DNA of 13,936 nt from Calditrichota bacterium (lineage in GTDB: Bacteria > Calditrichota > Calditrichia > RBG-13-44-9). Positions 7,195-13,936 of the stretch are shown here, one piece after another. The notes beneath the pieces were generated by a model, which was given only the letters and a program-made list of their open reading frames with translations, did not search any database and was not told the DNA's origin. The stretch is from assembly GCA_016934605.1 (NCBI GenBank), contig JAFGSO010000296.1, forward strand, positions 1-13,936. The letters run 5' to 3'. The translations under genes were made by a program, and so were the position numbers. Within the stretch, counting starts at the first letter, position 1. The number at the start of each line of letters is the position of its first letter.

Positions 7195-8742
7195 ATGCCC
7201 GCTGGAAATAGAGCAAAATTACTTAAATCCGGGAAATCAGCTGCGCTTATTTCTACTTTAATGCTCTCCCTCTTTTTACAAATGTCCTGTTCACAGGTGA
7301 GTACCAGTCCTGTCCGGCAAAAACAGGTTGATAATTTAACCATCCTTCAGAATTCCATCGATAAAATATTGCAGGATTCTGTCCTTCATAGAACGAGAAC
7401 GGGTATAAAAATTGTCTCTCTGGACAGGGGAGAGGTGCTTTATTCGCGGGACAGTCAGCTGCTTTTTCATCCTGCCTCCAATATGAAACTTCTCACAACA
7501 GCCACTGCACTTAAAAAACTGGGTCCGGATTACCGTTTCCGGAACATGGTTTTTGCCGATTCGTTTTCCATAACCAACGGAGGTATTTCAGGCAACCTGT
7601 ACATGAAAGGTTTTGGAAATCCGGATCTGGTAACAGACGACCTGGAGAAAATTGCTGCAAATCTGGCAGAAAAAGGTATCCGATTCATTGAGGGAAATCT
7701 GGTCTGCGACGATTCATATTTCGATGATCTGTTCTGGGGCTCAGGCTGGATGTGGGATGATGCATCTGCCTGGTACTGGGCTCCCATTACACCACTTACG
7801 GTGAACGACAATTGTATTGAACTGAAAATCAGACCGGGTAAAAAACTCGGTGATACCGTTCTGGTTGACATGATGCCACAAACAGATTACATGGGAATTG
7901 TCAACAAAGCAGTTACTGTCGATTCAACCGACACTCTCCTTCTGGAAAAATTCAAGGTAGAAAGGGAATGGAAACATCCGCAAAACATGATTGTGGTAGA
8001 GGGCGGATTTCTCTACACCGATTCACTGGATACCTATCTGATTGATGTTGTTGATGGCACACTCTATACCGGAACACTTTTTTATGAAATTCTCAAACGA
8101 AAAGGTATTTCTCTGGCCGGTGAGGTAGTGAGGGACACTGTTCCGGACACAGCTGTAAAATTAATTGAGCACGGGTCTCTGCCACTCTCTCTGATAGTTT
8201 ATAATACCAATAAAATAAGTGACAATTTATCAGCCGAATTAATTCTAAAAACGCTGGGTGCTGAGTTCAAAAATCCACCCGGCACTGCAAAAAAGGGCAT
8301 CACAATTATCAACGATTATCTTCATACACTGGGCATTGACACTGCGGCAATCAAACTGGCAGATGGTTCCGGTGTATCGAGGTATAATCTTGTAACTGCA
8401 GACCTTCTTATCGAACTCCTGAAAGATATGGATAAAGATTTCAGGGTGCAGGCCGAGTTTAAAACATCTTTGCCCATTGCCTCAATTGATGGGACCCTGA
8501 AAAATCGAATGAAGAATACGGCAGCAGCTGATAAATTGCGCGCCAAAACCGGAACACTGAGTGGGGTGAGTGCTCTATCGGGATATACGGTTACCGCAGA
8601 CGGGGAGAGGATTGCCTTTTCAATGATTATGGAGCATTTTGTTGGATCTTCATCCAAAATTCGTAAAATCCAGGACAAAGTAGGATCGGTGATATCCGGT
8701 TTCAGCCGTACGTCCACCATATTTAACCCAGTCAGCGAATGA
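7195..8742 (+). CDS. dacB: D-alanyl-D-alanine carboxypeptidase/endopeptidase, peptidase S13 (PBP4/DacB type), lipoprotein
   Basis: Penicillin-binding protein of the S13 family, which removes the terminal D-Ala of stem pentapeptides and/or cuts D-Ala-DAP cross-links in the periplasm. Counting from the longest ATG (7156, 528 aa; 515 aa from 7195), the three active-site motifs are complete: SNMK (Ser108-Lys111), SDN (355-357) and KTG (464-466). The long insert between the first two motifs is typical of PBP4. The N-terminus has a basic stretch, a hydrophobic core (ALISTLMLSLFLQ) and a lipobox-like LQMSC ending at Cys45, so it is probably lipid-anchored rather than soluble; this differs from E. 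coli PBP4. It sits between dgcN and lysA in a tightly packed operon and could release D-Ala for the neighbouring AGCS symporter. Start choice is uncertain by 39 bases. Confidence 0.93.
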   Translation: MPAGNRAKLLKSGKSAALISTLMLSLFLQMSCSQVSTSPVRQKQVDNLTILQNSIDKILQDSVLHRTRTGIKIVSLDRGEVLYSRDSQLLFHPASNMKLLTTATALKKLGPDYRFRNMVFADSFSITNGGISGNLYMKGFGNPDLVTDDLEKIAANLAEKGIRFIEGNLVCDDSYFDDLFWGSGWMWDDASAWYWAPITPLTVNDNCIELKIRPGKKLGDTVLVDMMPQTDYMGIVNKAVTVDSTDTLLLEKFKVEREWKHPQNMIVVEGGFLYTDSLDTYLIDVVDGTLYTGTLFYEILKRKGISLAGEVVRDTVPDTAVKLIEHGSLPLSLIVYNTNKISDNLSAELILKTLGAEFKNPPGTAKKGITIINDYLHTLGIDTAAIKLADGSGVSRYNLVTADLLIELLKDMDKDFRVQAEFKTSLPIASIDGTLKNRMKNTAAADKLRAKTGTLSGVSALSGYTVTADGERIAFSMIMEHFVGSSSKIRKIQDKVGSVISGFSRTSTIFNPVSE

Positions 8743-8766
8743 TAATGTTCAAAAATGGGTAGTTGC

Positions 8767-8771
8767 AGGAG
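8767..8771 (+). promoter_or_regulatory. ribosome binding site that sets the start of lysA
   Basis: AGGAG lies 4 bases before the ATG at 8776. The upstream in-frame ATG at 8755 has no such site before it and would add seven residues (MGSCRRS) encoded by the ribosome site itself. 8776 is the likely start. Confidence 0.65.
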
Positions 8772-8775
8772 ATCT

Positions 8776-9930
8776 ATGTTCAGTCAATCCCTTATAAAAA
8801 AATTTGAATCGCTGGAGACACCTTTCTATTATTATGATATGGAAATACTGGAAAATAATCTGAAATGTCTCAAAAAGATAACCTCTGAATTGGGCTATCA
8901 TGTCCATTATGCCCTGAAAGCCAATGCCAATCCTCCTGTACTGACCAGAATCGCTGACTTCGGATTTGGAGCAGACTGTGTGAGCGGAAACGAAATTTTG
9001 CGAGCTCTGGAATGCGGTTTCTCCCCGGAAAAGATAGTTCTCGCCGGTGTGGGGAAAAAAGACAGTGAAATTGCACTAGCGCTGAAGCATAATATCCTCT
9101 GCATCAACTGTGAATCCATCCAGGAGCTGCAGATAATTAATAAACTTGCCTCCCGGCAGCAGAAAACTGCCCCGGTTGCACTCCGGGTAAATCCCGATCT
9201 GGAAGCCGGGACACATCGCTACATTACCACCGGCCTGAATGAGAACAAATTCGGAATAAATTTCAAAGATCTGGAATCTGTTTCCGGTATGTTATCAGAA
9301 TTGAATCATATCAGGATAATTGGACTACATACCCATATTGGTTCTCAGATACTCAATCTGGAGGTATTCCGAAATCTGGCCCTGCGGATTAATGATATTC
9401 AGAATTGGTTTCAGGAACGAAATATTACATTTGAACATCTGAATCTGGGGGGGGGATTAGGCGTCAATTATCAGAATCCGGATGAGAACATTCTTCCGGA
9501 TTATCAAAAATATTTTGAATTGATTTCCTCAAATCTGAATGCCCGGGACCGTCAGCAGGTTCATTTTGAACTGGGGAGATCGATGGTGGCTCAATGCGGC
9601 GCCCTGATAAGCCGGGTTTTGTATGTGAAAAAAGGTCTGAACAGAAAATTTGCCATTATTGATGCCGGGATGACTGAACTGATACGGCCGGCACTGTATA
9701 ATGCTTATCATAAAATAGAAAACCTGACGAGTTCAGGCCCGCTTGAAATGTATGATGTGGTCGGTCCGGTTTGTGAATCAAGCGATTTTCTGGGAAAAAA
9801 GATAGCTCTGAAAGGTGTGAGGAGGGGAGATATATTAGCAATCAGGACTACCGGGGCATATGCAGAGGTCATGTCTTCCGGATATAATTTGCGGGACAGG
9901 GCACCGGCAATCTATTCCGATCAACTGTGA
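8776..9930 (+). CDS. lysA: diaminopimelate decarboxylase LysA (fold-type III PLP enzyme)
   Basis: Cytoplasmic PLP enzyme decarboxylating meso-diaminopimelate to L-lysine. Numbered from 8776 (384 aa): HYALKANANP with the PLP lysine at Lys48, HTHIGSQ (185-191), the phosphate-gripping LGGGLG (224-229), ELGR (265-268), DAGMTELIRPALY (296-308), the catalytic Cys333 in GPVCES, and GAY (360-362) near the end. The DAGMTELIRPALY and GPVCES stretches are typical of DAP decarboxylase rather than of ornithine/arginine decarboxylases or alanine racemase. It is somewhat short at the C-terminus, ending soon after the MSSGYN segment, but no key residue is missing. It is last in the operon with dgcA, the AGCS symporter, dgcN and dacB, with no lysine-biosynthesis neighbour, so a role in consuming DAP from murein is plausible but not proven. 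Confidence 0.93.
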   Translation: MFSQSLIKKFESLETPFYYYDMEILENNLKCLKKITSELGYHVHYALKANANPPVLTRIADFGFGADCVSGNEILRALECGFSPEKIVLAGVGKKDSEIALALKHNILCINCESIQELQIINKLASRQQKTAPVALRVNPDLEAGTHRYITTGLNENKFGINFKDLESVSGMLSELNHIRIIGLHTHIGSQILNLEVFRNLALRINDIQNWFQERNITFEHLNLGGGLGVNYQNPDENILPDYQKYFELISSNLNARDRQQVHFELGRSMVAQCGALISRVLYVKKGLNRKFAIIDAGMTELIRPALYNAYHKIENLTSSGPLEMYDVVGPVCESSDFLGKKIALKGVRRGDILAIRTTGAYAEVMSSGYNLRDRAPAIYSDQL

Positions 9931-10001
9931 TACCCTAAAATCAATTAATGATCTGAAAATGTAAAAGATATCACTTTTTTGATGAATTGACCTGTGCATG
10001 T

Positions 10002-10013
10002 TTTCTTAAGAAA
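10002..10013. repeat. perfect 12-bp palindrome in the lysA-ykfC gap
   Basis: TTTCTTAAGAAA is self-complementary over 12 bases within the 173-base AT-rich gap, about 22 bases upstream of the candidate -35 of the next gene. It might be a regulator site. AT-rich sequence makes short palindromes common, so support is weak. Confidence 0.25.
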
Positions 10014-10034
10014 TAAAAACATATACGGTTTTAT

Positions 10035-10062
10035 TTGATATACAAATTTTTGTAATTTTAAT
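10035..10062 (+). promoter_or_regulatory. candidate promoter and embedded operator for the ykfC-ykfB unit
   Basis: TTGATA (10035-10040) and TTTAAT (10057-10062) are 16 bases apart, matching sigma70 boxes at 5/6 and 5/6. The spacer holds a perfect inverted repeat, TACAAA-TT-TTTGTA (10041-10054), where a bound repressor would block RNA polymerase. An AGGGA ribosome site (10091-10095) precedes the ATG at 10104 by 8 bases. This is the best promoter candidate in the window, but the identity of any regulator is unknown and the gap is AT-rich. Confidence 0.4.
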
Positions 10063-10103
10063 TTGATTTTCAGGACTCTAAACTAATTACAGGGATAAAG
10101 ACT

Positions 10104-11228
10104 ATGCATAAATCGAAATATATTACCCTGCTTTTGGGTGGAATTTTATTATTTTCATGTGTTGATAATCGTGATACTGAAATCCGCTTTGGAAATGCAG
10201 TTGATAAAATTCAAAAAGAAAAAGCCCCAGACCACTCCCTGAGTGTTCTTGATGTCGAGCTTTTGCGTGAAAATAATGAGTGGATACTCCGGGGAGAAAC
10301 AACATTACCATCCGCTAGGGAAGAAATTATTGCTTTGGCAGATTCACTTCTGGGAAATGGCGCTTATAAAAATGAATTGAGAATTCTTCCGGATACTTCC
10401 CTTGGGGAAAACACCTATGGCATCGTGACGGTTAGCGTTGCCCATTTAAGGGATACCCCAAGTGTTGCCGCCCAGATGATTGACCAGGAGATTATGGGAT
10501 ATGTTGTCCGTCTGCTGAAAAAAGAAAGAGGATGGTTTTTTGTGCAGACTGAATATGATTACCTCGGCTGGATGAGAGGAGAATCCTTCTTCAGAACAGA
10601 TTCAGCGGGAAGTAGTCGGTGGAAAAACGCCCGGAAAGTTATGGTGACCGATCTTTATCCCATGATTTATTCGAAACCCTCTCTGTCCGCTGAACCGGTA
10701 AGTGATGCAGTTCTGAATATGCTGTTGAAAATAGAAGAAACTCACCCTGAATGGTATAAAATTTCGCTTCCTGATGGCCGTACCGGTTATATTCGGGCTT
10801 CTGCAGTTTCGCAGGAAATTAACGCCCAACAATCAAGGAAAGAATTGGCCGGCAATATCATAAAAACTGCACGAAGCATGATGGGAATTCCATACTTGTG
10901 GGGTGGAAATTCCAGTAAGAGTAATGATTGTTCGGGTTTCACGCAAAATGTGTTCAGAGCACATGGAATTACCCTCCCCAGGGATGCTCGCCAGCAGGTT
11001 CTGGTGGGTCTGGAAGTTGAATATGACGAATCATTTGCCACTGTTCTCCCCGGGGATTTGCTCTTTTTTGGTCGTGAAGACCGCATAACTCATGTGGGAA
11101 TTAGCCTGGGTGGCTCGGGATTTATCCACCAGAGCGGAATGGTTCAGATTAACAGCCTGGATTCCACCGCAGCTAATTTCAGTTCATATCGTCTGAATGG
11201 TCTCCAGAAAATAAAGAGAATATTTTAA
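10104..11228 (+). CDS. ykfC: SH3b-NlpC/P60 lipoprotein, gamma-D-glutamyl-L-diamino-acid endopeptidase (YkfC-like)
   Basis: Cell-envelope cysteine peptidase of the NlpC/P60 family; YkfC-type members cut the bond between D-Glu and DAP (or Lys) in murein peptides with a free N-terminal L-Ala, releasing L-Ala-D-Glu. Seen in 374 aa: a signal peptide with lipobox LLFSC (Cys19, Val at +2); an unassigned N-terminal segment (about 45-100); a first bacterial SH3 domain (about 105-163, AHLRDTP); a second SH3-like domain (about 177-236, GRTGYIRASAV); and the catalytic domain (about 248-374) with YLWGGNSSKSNDCSG (Cys276), THVGISLG (His330) and FIHQSG (His342). The triad is complete. The following gene, 19 bases on, is the dipeptide epimerase that would act on its product, repeating the ykfB/ykfC pairing of Bacillus. 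The N-terminal segment is not a domain I can name. Confidence 0.92.
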   Translation: MHKSKYITLLLGGILLFSCVDNRDTEIRFGNAVDKIQKEKAPDHSLSVLDVELLRENNEWILRGETTLPSAREEIIALADSLLGNGAYKNELRILPDTSLGENTYGIVTVSVAHLRDTPSVAAQMIDQEIMGYVVRLLKKERGWFFVQTEYDYLGWMRGESFFRTDSAGSSRWKNARKVMVTDLYPMIYSKPSLSAEPVSDAVLNMLLKIEETHPEWYKISLPDGRTGYIRASAVSQEINAQQSRKELAGNIIKTARSMMGIPYLWGGNSSKSNDCSGFTQNVFRAHGITLPRDARQQVLVGLEVEYDESFATVLPGDLLFFGREDRITHVGISLGGSGFIHQSGMVQINSLDSTAANFSSYRLNGLQKIKRIF

Positions 11229-11247
11229 AAATTCCGGGGTAAATATC

Positions 11248-12393
11248 ATGAATATGAATCGTAAACAGTTTTTATCCCTTTCGGGTATGGGGATCATTGG
11301 GTTAGGTTTCCTTGATCCATTGTCACATATGTTTTTCGGACGATCACCAATGGCCAAAAAAAGTCTGGGGGATATTATGATTGAAGTAAAAACCAAACGA
11401 CTGGAACTTGTCCATACCTGGACTATCTCCAGAAATTCGAGTGATTACAAGGATAATGTCTTTGTAAAACTGGAACATCAGGGTATAACCGGCTACGGAG
11501 AGGCGGCTCCGAATGTCCGATATGGTGAAAATGCGCAATTGACCACTCAGAGAATTCAGGAAGTCAGGGATATTTTCAGCCAAATTCCGTTATATCATTA
11601 CAATAATATCAAAAGTGAACTGGATAAACGGATTACCGATCAGAGTTGTGCAAAGGCAGCGCTTGATATAGCCTTGATGGACTGGATTGGCAAATCCTTT
11701 GAACTTCCGCTATACAAAATGTGGGGTCTGGACCCCTCAGATGCACCCGTCACTTCATTCTCAATCGGAATCGATACGGTTGAGGTTATCAAACAGAAGG
11801 TAAAAGAGGCAGAACCTTATCCTGTTTTGAAAATAAAAGTTGGAACAGACCGTGATGAAGAGATTATCGGTGCAGTCCGCAGTGTAACCGACAAACCCAT
11901 TCGGGTCGATGCCAATGAAGGATGGAAGAGCAAGGAAGAGGCGCTGGAAAAGATACAATGGCTGAAATCCCAGGGAATTGAATTTATTGAACAGCCAATG
12001 CCCTCTACCATGCTTGAGGAAACCGCCTGGCTCAGGGAACGTGTTGATATACCGGTAATAGCAGATGAAGCGGTTAAAAACGCTGCCGATATACCCAAAC
12101 TGGCAACTGCCTACGATGGTATCAATATTAAACTGATGAAGTCAGGTGGACTTCTGGAGGCACTTCGGATGATTCACATGGCGAAAGCCCTGAACATGAA
12201 AATCATGCTGGGTTGCATGATCGAAAGTTCAGTCGCTATTTCAGCAGCGGCTCAGCTGGCACCGTTCGTGGATTGGGCAGATCTGGATGGGAATCTGCTG
12301 ATCGGCAACGACCCTTTCCGGGGCATCAAGGTTGAACAGGGACATCTGGTTTATCCGGAAAAGCCCGGTCTGGGTGTTATGGGTGAATTTTAA
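11248..12393 (+). CDS. ykfB: L-Ala-D/L-Glu dipeptide epimerase with an N-terminal export-like segment (YkfB/YcjG-like)
   Basis: Enolase-superfamily epimerase that interconverts L-Ala-D-Glu and L-Ala-L-Glu, making the murein dipeptide digestible by ordinary peptidases. In 381 aa: KIK (195-197) with Lys197 as base, metal ligands Asp221 (IRVDANEG), Glu248 (FIEQP) and Asp273 (IADEA), Lys295 (NIKLMKSGG) as the opposite base, Glu326 in GCMIES, and the DxD motif Asp345-Leu-Asp347 (WADLDG) that holds the dipeptide amino group. About 42 residues precede the catalytic part: NRKQFLSLSGMGIIGLGFL looks like a Tat-type signal with RK in place of RR, whereas the Bacillus and E. coli enzymes are cytoplasmic. 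Start: GGGG (11236-11239) lies 8 bases before 11248; the ATG at 11254 is an alternative. It follows ykfC by 19 bases and ends 7 bases from a convergent gene. Confidence 0.92.
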   Translation: MNMNRKQFLSLSGMGIIGLGFLDPLSHMFFGRSPMAKKSLGDIMIEVKTKRLELVHTWTISRNSSDYKDNVFVKLEHQGITGYGEAAPNVRYGENAQLTTQRIQEVRDIFSQIPLYHYNNIKSELDKRITDQSCAKAALDIALMDWIGKSFELPLYKMWGLDPSDAPVTSFSIGIDTVEVIKQKVKEAEPYPVLKIKVGTDRDEEIIGAVRSVTDKPIRVDANEGWKSKEEALEKIQWLKSQGIEFIEQPMPSTMLEETAWLRERVDIPVIADEAVKNAADIPKLATAYDGINIKLMKSGGLLEALRMIHMAKALNMKIMLGCMIESSVAISAAAQLAPFVDWADLDGNLLIGNDPFRGIKVEQGHLVYPEKPGLGVMGEF

Positions 12394-12400
12394 TATTCAC

Positions 12401-13633
12401 TTAGTGGAAAAACAGATATCCGATAAAAATACCCGCTATGATTCCGGCAAAGTCGGCTATGAGACCGGCGGTAACGGCATAGCGGGTTTTTTTGATGTTA
12501 ACTGAACCGAAATAAACCGCAATTATATAAAAAGTGGTCTCGGTTGCTCCACGGAAAACACTGGAAATTCTTCCTACAAATGAGTCTGGTCCAAACGTGT
12601 TCATGATCTCCAGATTCATGCCTCTCGCTGCACTCCCGCTTAACGGTTTCATGAATGCAGTGGGAAGTGCCTCCACAAATTCGGTATTCACACCGAAAAA
12701 TGCCACAACTGTCGATACCCCCTGAACAATATAATCCAGCGCACCGGATGCTCTGAACACGCCAATGGCCACCAGAATGGCAACCAGGTAGGGAATAATT
12801 TTTACTGCAATGGAAAAACCTTCTTTAGCACCGTCGATAAATGCCTCATAAATATTAACTTTTTTGAACAGCGCCAGGGTAATAAAACTGATAATGACAC
12901 TGAATATGATAAGGCTGCTGGCAACACTGGAAATGGTAGCGACCTGCTCCTGCGGAATAAGAGAAAAATAGACAATTACACCAACCATGAAAAGGGTAAT
13001 ACCACCCAGATACGCCAGTACTACTTTATCCAGAAGGTTAATTTTCTGATAAAAGGAAACGGCTATCAGTCCGGCAATGGTACTGAAAAAAGTAGCCAGC
13101 ATAATCGGGATGAAAACGTCGGTAGGATTTGCCGCTCCAACCACGGATCGGTCAATCAGAATGGTGAGAGGAATAATGGATAAACCGGAGGTATTCAATA
13201 CCAGGAACATGATCTGGGCATTGGATGCGGTGTCTTTTATGGGATTAAGTTGCTGCATTTCTTTCATGGTTTTCAAACCCAGGGGAGTGGCTGCATTGTC
13301 AAGGCCCAGCATGTTTGCGGAGAAATTCATAATCATAGAAGCGGTGGCCGGATGATCATCGGGTATTTCCGGAAACAGCTTCGAAAAAAATGGCTTGATG
13401 GCTTTGCTGAAAAAATGGATAATCCCGCCTTCTTCTCCAATCTTCATGATCCCCAGCCAGAAGGCCATAACACCGGTCAGGTAAATAGACAGTTCGAAAC
13501 CGGTCTTGGCCATGTCAAAAGTGGACTGTAAAATCTGGGGAAAAACTTCAAAATCCTGAAAAAAAATCAGCTTGACCAGCGCAACCACAAATGCAATTAA
13601 GAAGAATGCAATCCAGATAACATTCAGTGCCAT
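12401..13633 (-). CDS. fused SpmA-SpmB nucleoside-recognition (Gate) domain membrane protein
   Basis: Polytopic membrane protein, 410 aa, joining two proteins that are separate in Bacillus. The SpmA-like half (about 1-195) carries FSANMLGLDNAATPLGLKTMKEMQ (positions 104-127, split here as ANMLGLDNAATPLGL then KTMKEMQ). The SpmB-like half (about 205-410) carries KPLSGSAARG (329-338), GPDSFVGR (348-355) and ETTFYIIAVYFGSV (365-378), then IKKTRYA. Each half has a Gate (nucleoside_rec) domain. In Bacillus subtilis, spmA and spmB lie in an operon with a DD-carboxypeptidase gene (dacB, S11 family) and affect spore-core dehydration; in non-sporulating bacteria the function is unknown and no substrate is established. 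The start is supported by GAGGG 6 bases upstream on the minus strand. It is convergent with the epimerase gene and has its own promoter region to the right. Confidence 0.9.
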   Translation of the reverse strand: MALNVIWIAFFLIAFVVALVKLIFFQDFEVFPQILQSTFDMAKTGFELSIYLTGVMAFWLGIMKIGEEGGIIHFFSKAIKPFFSKLFPEIPDDHPATASMIMNFSANMLGLDNAATPLGLKTMKEMQQLNPIKDTASNAQIMFLVLNTSGLSIIPLTILIDRSVVGAANPTDVFIPIMLATFFSTIAGLIAVSFYQKINLLDKVVLAYLGGITLFMVGVIVYFSLIPQEQVATISSVASSLIIFSVIISFITLALFKKVNIYEAFIDGAKEGFSIAVKIIPYLVAILVAIGVFRASGALDYIVQGVSTVVAFFGVNTEFVEALPTAFMKPLSGSAARGMNLEIMNTFGPDSFVGRISSVFRGATETTFYIIAVYFGSVNIKKTRYAVTAGLIADFAGIIAGIFIGYLFFH

Positions 13634-13936
13634 ATTTTACCCTCAGATGTCTTTAAAAATGGTAGCTAGCACTTCAAAGAAATTGAACAAAACTGTATTA
13701 AAATATTTCCCTCCGGAAATTTGCCTCCCCGGTAAAAATATAAATTAATATAACAAAGAAATCTTGCCAATTTCTTCCAAAATTTTATTAAATGATTTCA
13801 GATATTTGTATTTTGAATTTCCCGGTTCGAAATATTTTCCAGCAAAACCTGAATACGGATTCATATAATGATTTTCTCTCTTCCTCATCAGTTTTCGTCT
13901 GTTTCGAGTTCATTTATTTGTTTATTTTTTATTTCG
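13634..13936. other. AT-rich intergenic region upstream of the SpmAB gene
   Basis: No convincing coding region or RNA gene is seen in these 303 bases. The region must contain the 5' leader and promoter of the minus-strand SpmAB gene. On the minus strand a TTGGCA box (plus-strand TGCCAA, 13765-13770) is followed by AT-rich sequence but has no good -10 at normal spacing. ATTTCC-CTCC-GGAAAT (13705-13720) forms a 6-bp hairpin in the expected leader. The far right end is T-rich on the plus strand. Another gene presumably begins beyond the window. Confidence 0.4.

Noticed and set aside
8755..8775. Upstream ATG at 8755 as the lysA start
   Set aside because: It lacks a ribosome site, and the extra codons are made from the AGGAG site serving the ATG at 8776.
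9961..9990. AAAAG...CTTTTTT as an intrinsic terminator after lysA
   Set aside because: The five-pair stem is almost all A-T and too weak to call, despite the T-run that follows.
12394..12410. Possible bidirectional terminator between the convergent epimerase and SpmAB genes
   Set aside because: Only a weak stem (TTCAC/GTGGA with one wobble) overlaps the stop of the minus-strand gene, and no T-tract follows on the plus strand.

Overview
The window (13,936 bp, AT-leaning, with strongly AT-rich intergenic gaps) is a compact bacterial locus for breaking down and re-using peptidoglycan (murein). Two predicted lipoproteins, an apparently exported dipeptide epimerase, non-PTS sodium symporters and a fused SpmA-SpmB protein suggest a Gram-negative-type, non-sporulating bacterium. 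The FCB side of the tree (Bacteroidota, Neomarinimicrobiota, Calditrichota or relatives) is my best guess, but this is inference from gene style only and not a marker-gene assignment.

Layout, left to right. (1) Sugar block, about 1-3450 (+): an SSS-family sodium:solute symporter cut by the window edge, nagB (glucosamine-6-P deaminase) and murQ (MurNAc-6-P etherase), closed by a likely intrinsic terminator at 3497-3520. (2) Amino-acid and stem-peptide block, 3560-9930 (+): an enolase-superfamily racemase/epimerase (DgcA-like), an AGCS amino-acid:Na+ symporter, a DUF1611 protein (DgcN-like), an S13/PBP4-type DD-carboxypeptidase and a diaminopimelate decarboxylase. The last four genes are overlapping or closely spaced, so they look like one operon. 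(3) Murein dipeptide block, 10104-12393 (+), behind its own AT-rich promoter region: a lipoprotein with SH3b and NlpC/P60 domains (YkfC-like gamma-D-Glu-DAP endopeptidase) and a second enolase-superfamily protein (L-Ala-D/L-Glu epimerase, YkfB/YcjG-like) with an N-terminal export-like segment. (4) A convergent minus-strand gene, 12401-13633, encoding fused SpmA and SpmB domains, followed by about 300 bp of AT-rich non-coding DNA.

How it may work together (inference): DacB and the NlpC/P60 lipoprotein cut stem peptides in the periplasm. The YkfB-like epimerase turns L-Ala-D-Glu into L-Ala-L-Glu. The AGCS symporter imports freed amino acids. The DgcA/DgcN pair converts D-Glu to an L-form through an N-acylated intermediate. 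LysA turns meso-DAP into lysine. MurQ and NagB feed the amino sugars into glycolysis. Every D-configured or murein-specific part (MurNAc, D-Glu, DAP, D-Ala) therefore has a candidate enzyme or transporter here. A MurNAc kinase and NagA are not in the window.

No RNA genes, CRISPR arrays or insertion sequences were recognised.
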